Positions 1 to 10,898 of a DNA stretch of 64,000 bases are shown here, in pieces (within the stretch, counting starts at the first letter, position 1; each line of letters begins with the position of its first letter). Made by a program: the position numbers and the translations under genes. The stretch spans positions 85,925,845 to 85,989,844 of the forward strand of contig NC_067481.1 of assembly GCF_947179515.1 (NCBI RefSeq). The letters run 5' to 3'. The notes beneath the pieces were generated by a model that worked only from the letters and a program-made list of their open reading frames with translations, searched no databases and was not told the origin of the DNA. Origin of the DNA: Apodemus sylvaticus. Its lineage: Eukaryota; Chordata; Mammalia; Rodentia; Muridae.

Positions 1-1011
1 CCTTCTACTCCTCCTGGGCGAAATAGCTTCTTTTTGTTCTAGGGCTTTCAGGTGTGTCATTAAGCTGGTAATGTATGCTCTCTCCATTTTCTTTTTGGAG
101 GCACTCAGGGCTATGAGTTTTCCTCTTAGCACTGCTTTCATTGTGTCCCATAGATTTGGGTATGTTGTGTTTTTATTTTCATTGTGTTCTAAAAAGTCTT
201 TAATTTCTTTCTTTATTTCTTCCTTGACCAAGGTATCATTGAGTAGAGTATTGTTCAGTTTCCACGTGTATGTGGGCTTTCTGTTGTTTCTGTTGCTAAT
301 GAAGACCACTTTTACTCCATAGTGATCAGATAGGAGGCATGGGATTAGTTCTATCTTCTTATATTTGTTGAGGTCTGTCTTGTGACCAATTATATGGTCG
401 ATTTTGGAGAAGGTACCATGAGGTGCTGAGAAAAAGGTATATTCTTTTGTTTTAGGATAGAATGTTCTATATATATCTGTTAAATCTAATTGGTCCAAAG
501 CTTCAATTAGTTTCATTGTGTCCCTGTTTAGTTTCTGTTTTCCTGATCGGTCCATTGAGGAAAGTGCAGTGTTGAAGTCACCCACAATTATTGTGTTAGG
601 TGCAATGTGTGCTTTTAGTTTTAATAAAGTTTCTTTTACGAAAGAGGGTGCCCTTGCATTTGGGGCATAGATGTTCAGGATTGACAGTTCTTCTTTTTGT
701 ATTTTTCCTTTGACCAGCAAGAAGTGTCTCTCAGGGTCTCTTTTGATGACTGTGGGTTGAAAGTCAATTTTATCTGATATTAAAATGGCTACTCCAGCTT
801 GTTTCCTGAGACCATTTGCTTGTAAAATTGTCTTCCAGCCTTTTACTCTAAGGTAGTGTTTGTCTTTGACCCTGAGGTGTGTTTCCTGTAAGCAGCAAAA
901 TGTAGGGTCCTGTTTACGTATCCATTCAGTTAGTCTGTGTCTTTTTATTGGGGCATTAAGTCCATTGATGTTAAGAGATATTAAGGAATAGTGATTGTTA
1001 CTTCCTATCAT
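1..1011 (-). CDS. L1 ORF2 protein, N-terminal endonuclease part (incomplete at window edge)
   Basis: The reading frame opens at the ATG ending at 1011, 59 bases after the ORF1 stop, and stays open for 337 codons to the edge. It covers the apurinic/apyrimidinic-like endonuclease that nicks target DNA to prime reverse transcription. Visible endonuclease boxes are the N-terminal SLNINGLN, QETHL (metal-binding Glu), IYAPNA, GDFNTALS and SDHYGV (the Asp-His pair near the domain end). At the position where the 12-18 kb copy carries a TAA (15,290-15,292), this copy has a sense TAC codon (160-162). The reverse-transcriptase and Cys-rich regions lie beyond the window, so intactness of the whole protein is unknown. 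The start is inferred from the spacer length and the homologous copy; an upstream non-ATG start is possible. Confidence 0.9.
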   Translation of the reverse strand, partial: MIGSNNHYSLISLNINGLNAPIKRHRLTEWIRKQDPTFCCLQETHLRVKDKHYLRVKGWKTILQANGLRKQAGVAILISDKIDFQPTVIKRDPERHFLLVKGKIQKEELSILNIYAPNARAPSFVKETLLKLKAHIAPNTIIVGDFNTALSSMDRSGKQKLNRDTMKLIEALDQLDLTDIYRTFYPKTKEYTFFSAPHGTFSKIDHIIGHKTDLNKYKKIELIPCLLSDHYGVKVVFISNRNNRKPTYTWKLNNTLLNDTLVKEEIKKEIKDFLEHNENKNTTYPNLWDTMKAVLRGKLIALSASKKKMERAYITSLMTHLKALEQKEAISPRRSRR

Positions 1012-1070
1012 TTTTGACGTTATTTTTTAAATTTGAATGCTTAACTTCTTTTGGGTTTGATGAAAGGTTA

Positions 1071-2342
1071 CTATCTTGCTTTTTCCAGGGTGAAGTTTCC
1101 CTCCTTGTATTGGTGTTGTCCTCCTATTATCCTTTTTAGTGCCGGGTTTGTGGATAGATATTGGATAAACTTGGTTTTGTCATGAAATATCTTAGTTTCT
1201 CCATCTATGGTGATTGAGAGTTTTGCTGGATATAGTAGTTTTGGTTGGCATTTGTGTTCTCTTAGAGTCTGCATGAGATCTGCCCAGGACCGTCTAGCCT
1301 TCATAGTCTCAGGTGAAAAGTCTGCTGTGATTCTGATAGGTCTTCCTTTATATGTTACTTGGCCTTTTTCTCTTACTGCCTTTAGTATTCTTTCTTTGTT
1401 TAGAACATTTGGTGTTTTGATTATTATGTGACGGGAAGTATTTCTGTTCTGGTCCAGTCTGTTTGGAGTTCTGTAGGCTTCTTGTATATTCATGGGCATC
1501 TCTCTCTTTAGGTTAGGGAAGTTTTCTTCCATAATTTTATTGAAGATGTTTGCTGGCCCTTTAAGTTGTAAATCTTCACTCTCATCTATGCCTATAATCC
1601 TTAGGTTTGGTCTTCTCATTGTGTCCTGGATTTCCTGGATATTTTGGGTTACAAGCTTTTTGCATTTTGCATTTTCTTTAACTGTTGAGTCCATGGTTTC
1701 TATGGAATCTTCAGCATCTGAGATTCTTTCTTCTATCTCTTGTATTCTGTTGTTGATATTTGCATCTCTGTCCCCTGATTTCTTCCCAAGGCTTTCTATC
1801 TCCAAAGTTGTCTCCCTTTGAGTTTTCTTAGTTGTTTCTACTTCTGATTTTAGATCCTGGATGGTTTTGCTTAGCTCCTTCACTTGCATGTTTGTGTTTT
1901 CCTGTAATTCTTTAAGAGATTTTTGTGTTTCCTCTTTCATGACCTCAGCCTGTTGACCAAAGTTCTCCTGTATTTCTTTAAGAGCTTTTTGTGTTTCGTC
2001 TTTCATGACCTCAGCCTGTTGACCAAAGTTCTCCTGTATTTCTTTAAGTGTTTTTTGCATTTCCTCCTTGTTGGCTTTTGTATTCTCCTGGATTTCTTTC
2101 AATGATTTTTGTGTTTCCCTTGCAAGGGCTTCTAACTTTTGATCCATTTTCTCCTGAATTTCTTTATGTATGTCCTTCATGTGTTCCTGTACCAGCATCA
2201 TGACCAGTGATTTTAAATCCAAATCTTGTTTTACTGGTGTGATGGGGTATCCAGGACATGTTGGTAGAGGAGAATTGGGTTCAGATGTTGCCATATTGCC
2301 TTGATTTCTGTTAGTGACATTCCTGCGTTTGCCTTTTGCCAT
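1071..2342 (-). CDS. L1 ORF1 protein (RNA-binding trimeric chaperone), intact 423 codons
   Basis: Complete frame from ATG (MAKGKRRN) to TAG, in the ribonucleoprotein that carries L1 RNA. Residues 1-45 are a basic, polar N-terminal tail. About 50-230 is a heptad/hendecad-rich coiled coil of Gln, Glu, Lys and Leu. About 242-325 is the RRM (starts MRRPNLRIIGI). About 326-405 is the C-terminal domain with GQVTYKGRPIRIT and the SITIDGETK strand. Mouse ORF1p is usually near 357-371 residues, so this protein is longer. The extra length sits in the coiled coil, where a 22-residue unit occurs twice in tandem (99-120 and 121-142) next to shorter related units. No stop or frameshift is present, unlike the sister copy at 16,201-17,472. 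Expression cannot be judged from sequence. Confidence 0.95.
   Translation of the reverse strand: MAKGKRRNVTNRNQGNMATSEPNSPLPTCPGYPITPVKQDLDLKSLVMMLVQEHMKDIHKEIQEKMDQKLEALARETQKSLKEIQENTKANKEEMQKTLKEIQENFGQQAEVMKDETQKALKEIQENFGQQAEVMKEETQKSLKELQENTNMQVKELSKTIQDLKSEVETTKKTQRETTLEIESLGKKSGDRDANINNRIQEIEERISDAEDSIETMDSTVKENAKCKKLVTQNIQEIQDTMRRPNLRIIGIDESEDLQLKGPANIFNKIMEENFPNLKREMPMNIQEAYRTPNRLDQNRNTSRHIIIKTPNVLNKERILKAVREKGQVTYKGRPIRITADFSPETMKARRSWADLMQTLREHKCQPKLLYPAKLSITIDGETKIFHDKTKFIQYLSTNPALKRIIGGQHQYKEGNFTLEKAR
1939..2070 (-). repeat. 66-bp tandem repeat in ORF1 coiled coil (length-polymorphic region)
   Basis: Two near-identical 66-base units abut at 2004/2005, each encoding 22 residues (two hendecads) that begin LKEIQENFGQQAEVM. 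Degenerate relatives lie on both sides. The sister copy has the same arrangement at about 17,069-17,200. Murine L1 ORF1 is known to vary in length at exactly this site. Confidence 0.9.
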
Positions 2343-3361
2343 CTAGTTCTCACTGGTGTTAGTTTATCTTGTCAGTGCTGGACTCACCAGTGCAAGCTGC
2401 CCCTTCCCAGTTGGCCTCTGGTGCACAGCTTACCTCCTGCACTGCTTGTAGACAGTGTGCTGCTGCCCAGACTGTTCCGATCCCAAAGCAGGCACCCGAA
2501 GGCTCCCGCTGGGGCCCGCTGGATTCACTGGAGCACACTGACTTCTCCCAGCTGGCCGCCCGGAAGCCCAGCTAGCCACTTGCAGGACTTGGAGATGTAA
2601 TGCTGCCGCCCAGACTGATCTGGATTGGAAGCGGAGAGAGTAGAGCTAAGGGCTTCTGCCTGAGGCCTTGCCCCAGATTGTGTCTGTGGACCAGATGGAG
2701 CCTGTGTGCACCCCCAGGGAGTGCCGACGGTGTATGCTACTGTGACCTCCCCTGTATTCCGCTCACTCCGCTGGGCAGCCGATCTGCCAACCGGGCTGTC
2801 GCACACAAGGTTAGCCTGGCCGCCCAGTCCCTGAGTCCAGGCAAAAGCCTGGGAGGCCAAGGTCCGAGCAAAGTTCCCCTAGGGCTATGACTGTTAATTG
2901 GGTCTGCCAGGTGACTAGGATGGTGGGCGTGCGCGCCCGCGCTCCCTGAAAACACCGGGAGAGTCTGCTTTGCTAACAATCACCTGGGCGGGTTGACTCA
3001 CAGATGGCCCACCAAGCCGCCCAGTTCTTGGGGTCAGTCCTGTGCCTTTTGGGGCCTGGACCCCAGCTTTGTTAGCCTTAGGCTATGCCTGTTACAGGTC
3101 TGCCTGCCTGAGCTCTCTGTCGTCCTGCAGGCAAAATGGCGGCGGCGCGCTCGCAGGCCTGGGCAAAAAACCTCCTGGCTGGGTTGGCACCCCGATGGCC
3201 CCCCGACCCGCCCAGGGCCTGGGTGCAGGCCAACGCCCGTCGGGCTCAGACCACCACGGTGTTGGCCTCGGATTATGTTTGTGTACCTCAGTCTGTCCGA
3301 TCCCCGGAGTCCGGAACCAAGATGGATGCACCTCTCCTGACTGGTGGGAGGCCGAGTTCTC
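2343..3361 (-). promoter_or_regulatory. L1 5'UTR / internal promoter region
   Basis: GC- and CpG-rich leader of the young L1, in sharp contrast with the AT-rich surroundings. No tandem monomer of about 200 bp is visible, unlike the classical mouse A, F, Tf and Gf promoters. A strong YY1-type motif (AAAATGGCGGC on the plus strand, 3133-3143) is present, and a second ATGG-type motif lies at 3319-3326. Promoter activity is inferred from family knowledge. Confidence 0.75.
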
Positions 3362-3930
3362 GAGCGAGTCCTTCTTCTTGTACCCCCTTTTCCTTTCTCT
3401 TGAGAAGGTGTGGCCCCTTGGACATACCACTCTGAACTGTCAAGTCTCTGCAGAGTTAGGTGTATCCTCTCCCACAGGAGCTAGACAAGGAAGATCTTTT
3501 GGAGAATGCATTCCATAGTCAGCTGACAGCTTTTGGGACAGCACTTGCTCTAGATGTTAGGGGACCCACATGAAGTCTGCTACATATGCACTGAGGGCCT
3601 CAGTACAGCCAGTGTATGCTCTCTTGTTCCCGGCTCAGTCTCTGAGAGCTCCCAGGAGTTCAGGTTAGTTGATTCTGTTGGTCTTCCTGTGGAATTCCTG
3701 TCCCCTTCGTAGCCTTCAATCTTCCCACAACTTTTCCCTACAAGGTATTGACCTCTGTCCAGTGTTTGACTTTGGGTCTCTCATCTGTTTCAGTGACTTC
3801 CTGGGTGGAGCCTCTCAGAGGACAATCAGGCTAGGCTCCTCTCTGCAAGCATAACTACTTATCATTAATAGTATTAGGGATTGCTGCTTGCTCATGGGGT
3901 GGGTCTCCAGCTGGTCTGGTTCCGATGTAT
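3362..3930 (-). mobile_element. Older L1 3'UTR fragment (Lx-like)
   Basis: The plus strand reads as the complement of a known murine L1 3'UTR: a pyrimidine-rich stretch, then TCCTCTCCCACAGGAG, ATTCCATAGTCAGCTGACAG, GGGGACCCACATGAAG, and the GTGGAGCCTCTCAGAGGACA and GCAAGCATAAC blocks. It lacks ORF2 and a poly(A) end, so it is an internal fragment. The young L1 abuts its left side. Confidence 0.8.
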
Positions 3931-4425
3931 TCAGCACAGTTCTAACCCAGAATTCAGGGAATCCTTCCAGGTAAGTAGTTTGTTTTCATGATTTTATGGT
4001 CAGAGAAACTGGAAAACAGTTTCCAATATCTGAGTCCAACATCTGAGGAAAGGCAATTATTAAAACTTTTGTTTTTAACTTTTCTCCTCCACGCATTCCC
4101 AAATAGATACTTTAGGGACATCAAAATACACTTTAGGTAATAATTCTAGATTTTAGAAGTTTCCTAATAACAAATTTTCTTCAAATCCTAAGGATTGTGT
4201 CAGGCTTGAAACAATTTAGCAAATGCACAGGGTTTGTTCAGTATTAAGTATTAAGGTGGAATGTGTAGATAATTTTCCTGAGGAGATTTACAAAATAACA
4301 ATAAGAAAAACAACACATATATTTGAAAGTATCTGAATTTTAATTATGTGCTTTCACTCCAAAGAGAGTATTTCTTTTTATAGGTTATACATGTTTGAGG
4401 ATTCCATAAAATACTGTATTTCAAT
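3931..4425. other. Unassigned intergenic sequence
   Basis: AT-rich, with no convincing frame, SINE or L1 similarity that I can recognise. Confidence 0.6.
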
Positions 4426-4705
4426 AATTTCTTTTCCTCTTTCTTCAACTAGTTCCCCAGTGTTCTCCTCACTACCTCCAAATTTATTCTCTGTGTCTAT
4501 ATCTATGAATGTGATTGTCTACCTCTGTGTCTACATCTATATTTATAACCTCCTGAGTCCATTTAACATTTTTGTATGTTTGAATTTGGGCCTGACTACA
4601 ATGAATGAGATAATCATAAGGGGTATTTTCCATGGAGGAGGTTGCCTCTCTCTCTCTAAGAAGACATAAACTGCCCACAATTCACTATCTAGGGATGGGG
4701 TCTTT
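4426..4705 (-). mobile_element. Diverged L1 3'UTR-like fragment
   Basis: The order of CCTGAGTCCATTTA, a degenerate GTATGTTTGAATTTGGGC stretch, a CATGGAGGAGGTTGCCTCTC block with a CT run, and CTAGGGATGGGGTC resembles an old murine L1 3' region on the minus strand. It is heavily mutated and its boundaries are uncertain. Confidence 0.45.
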
Positions 4706-4914
4706 TAAAAGTACTTCTTTCAAGCTCTTTGTGTGAAACAATGATAGTGTATCTATTTACACATCACAGAGCTTGAAGAAACAATACCCTTTGAGATGAG
4801 GACACCTTGAAAAACATTGAGTACTATAGGTGACAATAACCAGTCTCCAAGTTCAGTATGGCAGCCATTATTAATTAAATGATAAATTACAAATTAATTT
4901 TTTCCTGACTAGAG

Positions 4915-5030
4915 AGATTTGAGACAGGGTCTCAACTTTAAGCCAGGCAGGCCTTGAACTTGAGATTATCTTACCTCATATTTCCTAAGTGCTAGGATTA
5001 TAGCCATGCAACCAGACACTTAGCTAGTAA
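4915..5030 (-). mobile_element. Old B1 SINE, antisense
   Basis: The plus strand shows the antisense B1 signature: GAGACAGGGTCTCA, then AGGCAGGCCTTGAACTTGAG, and a degenerate GTGCTAGGATTATAGCCATGC box. Divergence is high and the right end is decayed. B1 is 7SL-derived and mobilised by L1 proteins. Confidence 0.85.
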
Positions 5031-6415
5031 ATCTTATATGTGTTTCAATTAGTTTTGTTGCAATTCCTAAATACTCCCTTAAAAGAAAAAGCTTTTAGTA
5101 AAAAACCTGCTAATGTCTTATCAGTTACTATTCAACAATGACATTTTCCTGTATACTGAATTATCTTCAGATATTATTGCTGTCTAAACTAAAAGTTAGC
5201 AGTTGAATTATATTTTTGTCTGCTTAACTAAAGGACACTGAAAAAATACCGTGAGACCAGATATACAGAAATACAGTAAAGCTATGAAAACATAATGCAA
5301 TTCACTGTTAAGTACATGTAGAAATGAGTAAAGTGGTTTAATAAAAATAATTGAGCATAAGGAAGTAATATTTTAATCCAAAATTCCATTCACAATAATT
5401 ATTTTAATTCTTTTTAAGCCTTATGAAACATAAGTCTGAAGCTGTGTTTTAAGCTTTTATTTTATAACTTGTTTTATTATCAAAAATTTTATTTTACATT
5501 CATAATGAACTTTAGAAATATTTAATAAAATGATGATTCACCTATTAAAAGAAAGTATGTAATCATAATGACCTGAAACCTAAATAATTACATTCTGCAC
5601 ATATCACAGACTTGCTTTTCTTCTGTGAAAATTTGCAATAGCAGTGTTAGTATGTGTATGTATGGATGTATACAATGATAAAAATTATAAAATCATACTA
5701 TCATTGTCAAATTTTTGACTCAGTTTCTATGAAATCATATTATTATGATGTACAGATCTTTAATACTACTGAAATCAGCATCACCTTTGCATATAAAAAC
5801 ACTTATTTTATATATAAAATGCAATTTTACATATTGCATGTGTAATCTTACATTCATATATTTTATATGGTATACTCTATGTTCCACAATTATATATGTA
5901 ACAACATTGCTATTAATAATATATTGCATATCTATAAAATCACAGTATACCTTATTTCTTCTATTTTGCAATGTATTATTTCTTCTTTATTCTCAAGGGG
6001 TGCATTCCATGGCTCTAGTGCATGCCTGAAGAGACAAATAAGCAACAAGTCTGATGTTCACCATGCTTCCCCTATGCATCTGCGGTTCTGCCTTAGGTAC
6101 CAGAGCTAATCTGTTATCCCTTCTTGCATAGTTCCTCCCTGTCATCCCAGCTCCTGACATCTGCAGTCAAAATTAAGGGAGTTGAGTAACTTCCCCATAA
6201 ACACTGCTCTGCACATCAGTTTATCTGATAACTGAGACAGCAGTTAACTGACTGGCAGTCTGGCCATGTAGACAATATCAGTATACTGAGCAAAAGATCA
6301 TTCATATTCTAGGCAGGAGAATGGTGCAAGATACTGAAATACACATCAGGATGATGTGTACATTGTAATTTATTAATTGCTTATCTTGAAATTCTTATTT
6401 TATATTTTAAAAATG
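5031..6415. other. AT-rich intergenic sequence
   Basis: Long A/T-rich stretch with TATA and TGTA clusters at about 5640-5950. A more balanced segment at 5990-6260 contains GTTGAGTAACTTCCCC, faintly MIR-core-like, but I cannot assign it. No gene is supported. Confidence 0.55.
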
Positions 6416-6417
6416 TA

Positions 6418-6850
6418 TTTGCGAAAGGGAAATTGTACAGATATTTGCACTCAACCAATGGACAGAAGCAACAAATTCCTGCTGTTGAATTAGAGAAGGC
6501 TGAATGAAGGTGAGGGTGACCTTGTAGGAAGACCAGCAGTATCAATTAATCTGGACCCCGGGATCTCTCAAACACTGGATCACCAAACAGGCAGCATATA
6601 CCAGCTGATATGAGGTCTCCAACATACATACAGTAAGAAGACTGCTGGGTCTGTGTTCATTCAGAGATTTTGCACCTAACCCTCAAGAGACTGGAGGCCC
6701 CAGGAAATTTAGAGGTCAGGTGGTGTGGAGAGCAGGGAAGGAGTGGAGGTTGGGATGTGGAGCAGTCACAGGATGGACAGGGGTTGGTGGGGTGGGGAAT
6801 AAATTAGGTGTATAAAACTGATAAATTAATTAATAAAAAATTAAAAGGGA
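6418..6850 (+). mobile_element. L1 3'UTR end, sense
   Basis: Contains ATATTTGCACTCAACCAATG, the CCAATGGACAGAAGC block, GATCTCTCAAACACTGG, CACCTAACCCTCAAGAGACT, GGAGGCCCCAGG, and a G-rich stretch ending in an A/T-rich tail (TTAATTAATAAAAAATTAAAA). This is the terminal 3'UTR of an older murine L1, severely 5'-truncated. Confidence 0.85.
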
Positions 6851-7785
6851 GAAATTAAATCACAAAGAACAAAATTGTGAATGGGTGGTTTACCATTCTA
6901 AGATAGGTGATGTAAGAAAGATATGAGGCACTGGTTGTATATCTTGATTTTCGAAAGATTAAAAAGTGGGAAACTGTGAATCTGAAAAATCAGATGATAA
7001 ACTACAGTTCCCTGAATTCCTTTGTGATCCCAGCTACTGTTTGCGGGATTGGACAAACAGTGAATTCATGCAAGAAGTTCTTGTTCCCCAGTGCTGCTTT
7101 GTAAATAAGTAATTTAGGTGCTTCTACAAAATGCCAGTGATCCCATGAGTGTTGAGTATTCTCAAAGCTTAAAAATGATACCACAAAGAAAACACTTAAT
7201 TTTGACTTACTTCTAAATGAAATCGCTTGCCAAGGCCATATACATTTTACCTTTTCTTTATTGTTAGCGGTAGTTTTGTAACAATTGCTCTGTTTCTTTA
7301 ACAATTTTCCAGGCAACAGTCCCTATTCCTTTCACTCTTGGCTCTATGGAAACAACCTTTGTGAGCAATCTGGGTTCCATTCCCAATATAAATGCAAGCT
7401 GACTGGCACCAAGTCCATGAAGTAGAATATTCACATAGCAGACTCAGCCAAAACTACTCTCTTACAAGGGAAAACTATCATTTGGTTCTGCAAATTGGTT
7501 TTCCATGTTGATTATACTGACACAAAATGGGGATGGCTTCAGTCACCATGGCTAATTGTTCTCCAGACCTCTCTTGATAATAGGAGGAAATTGTGATAAC
7601 TGTTATTCAAAGACCAAGAACACAAATGAGACTAGAGCCAAAGTGAATTTTCAGTTAGATAAAGATTATAGCAAAGTATTTTAGAAACCATTACATAAAA
7701 GTTCTAAAGTTTGTAAAAGGATACCCATTCCCCCCCCAAGAAAAAGACATGTACATATTTAAACATAATTTCCTAGTAAAGATCT
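6851..7785. other. Unassigned intergenic sequence
   Basis: No recognisable repeat. A minus-strand frame of 104 codons at 7002-7316 has no motif or repeat support and is treated as chance. A short C-run lies at 7731-7739. Confidence 0.5.
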
Positions 7786-8085
7786 TGAATGCTCCCAACA
7801 CCCATGTGTGAAAGGTTTGATGGAATGGCACTGTCAGTAGTTACTGACCCTTCAATGAATGAGGTCTTGTGATAGAACTTAGGACATTGGGGCCAGGTCA
7901 CAAAGGGGATTGTGAGGCCACATCTGTGTTTTTGATCCTTCCCTGAGGTTAGAGGTTTCCATGATGTGCTACCTCATCCCAGGTTGAAAACAACAAAGCA
8001 AGTCTGATACTGGCTGGAACCTTCTGAAACTGTAATCCCTTAACTAAGTTAGTTCTTTTAAGAATTCTTTGACATTCATAGAATG
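7786..8085 (+). repeat. Possible old interspersed repeat (MaLR/ERVL-LTR-like)
   Basis: Blocks such as TTAGGACATTGGGGCCAGG, CATGATGTGCTACCTCATCC and CTTCTGAAACTGTAATCCC have the order seen in an old mammalian interspersed repeat that ends with an AATAAA-like signal. The signal itself is decayed. The family is uncertain and no coding sequence is present. Confidence 0.35.
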
Positions 8086-10895
8086 CTAACGGGCTACTTG
8101 ATCTTATTTCTTTATCTAAATGAAAGTCGGTGCAAGAATAAAATTTTGTATTTGAAGATAATATGGCAATAGCTATTTGGTTTATGGTGAGAAACACAAA
8201 GAAAATTGATTTTAACTGTTTTATTATATTCAGTTCAGGCATTAGTTAAGATTTTAAAAGTTTTTTACTTACAATTTAATGGGCATTTATTTTATGCTCT
8301 AATATTTTATAGCATAAATATATGTCTATAAATTCTCACACTAACATATATTATTATTTACATTTAAGTGATGGCAAAATAAAATTTCTGAGAGAGAAAT
8401 TGTTTAAGTTAGTCATTTATTAACTTAATATTATATAAATGTATGTTTCTAATGGTATTACGGGAAAAAGTCAAGTGAATGTATTGTGATTTCTGATCTT
8501 TCCATATCTAATATCTCATGACATTTGGTGTAATAAGATGCTTAATAATAGAGCTAGAAAAGAATTGCACTCAGTTTCCAAGTATAGTTGGGAAATGATG
8601 AGCTACAATACTATGTTTCAGGCAGCGATGTATTGCATATGTGATGGTACTATGAAATTATAGTAGAGCTGAAGAGTTTCTTTCACCTAGTGAGTAATGT
8701 TTAATGAAACATACCCTGTGATTCATGCTTGTGATGAGTCTGTCTTTTGCAGCCTCCTGCTCTAGAGGTCCTGTAGGAGAGTCATGGACATGCACAAAAC
8801 ATGCTATTTTCTATAAAGATCCTATGATGCAGGTTTATGTATCATTGTACTACACTGTTGGCAAATATTTTAGAGTATCTGTTTACTTTTCTTTATACAA
8901 ATGTCCACAGCATAGCTGCCACATGCATCTCACATTTGTTTGAGAACAGTCTGTGATATTCATACAGTGATGCAACTGCACAATGCCACATGATTTTTGG
9001 TGTATCCCTGTCATCAGTTGCATATGTTCATAACTTCTGTACTTTTGTTTCTACAGTGTGTAGCTGAAGAGAATATGAGTATTTAAAACGAATCATGCAG
9101 ATATGCCAATGGATTATCATTCCTTATTTTTGCTGTATCTAGTCTTGGAACTTTTAGATCAATGTGAATTTTGTGAGTTTTAAGGTATATGCTATTCCAT
9201 TTTATGTCTGTTAGGGAGATGCTAACACCCTCAAAGGATTGGTAGTTGGATTTAGCCCGAAATTGATTCTCACTTGTAAAAGGGGGGCTGTATGTTGTTT
9301 TAACTCATAATGGATGTTTATTAATATTCTAGATGCTGTGTACAATGTGCAAATTGAAATCCCTCACTGTAACAGTCTTTCATGGTTGTAAATGGTGCCA
9401 TGACAGAGGTCATGCCATGGTGTTTAGCATGGTTTGTGAGACGGTAATAGCTTTTTTTTCTTTTGACAGATTTTTCATTTAAATATTTGGCTTCTCTTAC
9501 ATAGGAGGTTGCCATCATTTGTAAGCGCCCCCCCCCCCCTTCCATCTTGTAATCTCTGCAGGATGAAAAATGTTCCGATTCTATGGAAATTATTCCAGCA
9601 CAGATGCATTTAGGTTGGGGAAATCGCTTTGGGTTGTTTAAAGCGAGACATTCTCTGATTGTTTCCATGATGATTGGATGCTTCATTAACCCCTTTATTG
9701 TTGACATCCTATGGAGACTCGATATGCAGTCTTAATTATTTTAAAAGACAATTCTTTGTTATTTAGCTGGTGATTAAAAACACATTAAAAGATGGCACAG
9801 AAAGACTATTTTTGTTCATTACTAGATCTAAAAATCTAATCATGTAGTAAGAGACTAATTTTCACATAATTCTTAAAACAATAAGTACACTACTGTAGAA
9901 ATTACTTGTTCTGCCTGAATCAGTTAATTAACCAACCCACATGAGAAAGAGAAAGAAAGTGATTATTTTCCATTAATCAAATGGAAAAGTCAAGGGTAGA
10001 CACCTCTAGCAGGGCTTTTAAGAAAAGAATCTCAGGGTGAATTTGTAGGATAGACCCAAATGATTAGAATGCAAGTGAATTTTTAAAAAAAGAAGAAAAT
10101 GAAAAAAACAAGAAAGAAAAATAACATAGTAAAGGCATATGAAATCATTTAAGAAAAAGAAGACTATATTCTCAAAGACAATATTAGAGTATTTAGGGAA
10201 TAACTATGAAAACAGAGGTCTGTGTACAAAGTAAAAGATATCACACACATCATCTTATGGATACAACTCAATATATTATGGCATTAAGCAAAGGTATTTC
10301 TCTCCCAGTGTTAACATACTGAAATCTTCCACTTGATATAGTCTTTTGCAAGCTTTGATCTAATAGAGTTTGACTGTGTATATACTTCAGAAGAAATTTG
10401 TATATTGTGCCTGGAATATGATATAATTTTTATGATGTGCCAAATACAAAACCTTAAAAGGACACTATTTATTTTCTATATTTTTCTCTCTATATCTATC
10501 TCTCCATATGTTTATATAAATATCAATTTCCTTCTCCTCTTTCCTATCAGAAATATATATCCAGAAATGAGAAATATTTTATGAAACAATGCTTTGTTAA
10601 CAACTCCCCACCTAAATTTATGGCAATAGGTATATGTGAACAGTTTAACACAAGATATCATTTTAACTTTTACCTAAATTCTAGCTAGGTACTGTGAATT
10701 ATGGTTGTAATAACATAAAAGATGCAGAAATTGAAATAGCAAGATTGATCCCAACGGTCTAGTCAGATTCTACTGATTTCTAAGCTACTGAACAAACTAG
10801 AGTCCAAGAGTGCTTGACAACCAAACTATAAAATATGTTTGAAATGTAAGGCATAAGACAGTAAAAATAAGTGCCTTAAAATTTTAAAAATCATC
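8086..10895. other. Unassigned intergenic sequence with poly(C) run
   Basis: About 2.8 kb without a supported gene or recognised repeat. A 12-base C run is at 9528-9539. The 128-codon minus frame at 9321-9707 crosses that run and has no protein-like features. The 10,080-10,200 stretch is purine-rich. Confidence 0.5.
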
Positions 10896-10898
10896 CCT

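Larger units (their letters stand above)
1..3361 (-). mobile_element. Young L1 (LINE-1) retrotransposon, 5' half, cut by the window edge
   Basis: Minus-strand L1 containing, from its 5' end, a GC-rich 5'UTR (3361 to 2343), ORF1 (2342 to 1071), a 59-base spacer and the start of ORF2 (1011 to the edge). It aligns with the full-length copy at 12,089-18,672 with a constant offset of 15,130 bases from ORF2 to the distal 5'UTR. I count about 16 differences in the first 1,020 bases, so the two are close relatives. Similarity to the full-length copy stops at about 3361, about 180 bases short of that copy's 5' end, where an older L1 3'UTR begins. The copy is therefore 5'-truncated within its UTR or inserted there. 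The 3' end lies outside the window, so its TSD cannot be checked. Confidence 0.95.

Noticed and set aside
1207..1821. Plus-strand frames within L1 ORF1
   Set aside because: They are the complement of ORF1 codons and recur identically at 16,337-16,951.
2301..3518. Several overlapping frames on both strands in the L1 5'UTR
   Set aside because: GC-rich leader lacks stops by composition; no conserved start or domain.
5990..6260. MIR-like core
   Set aside because: Only one short block resembles the MIR core; not enough to annotate.
7002..7316. 104-codon minus frame as a processed pseudogene
   Set aside because: No recognisable protein, no A tail, no TSD.
9321..9707. 128-codon minus frame
   Set aside because: Crosses a 12-base C run, no domain-like pattern, no neighbours; consistent with chance.
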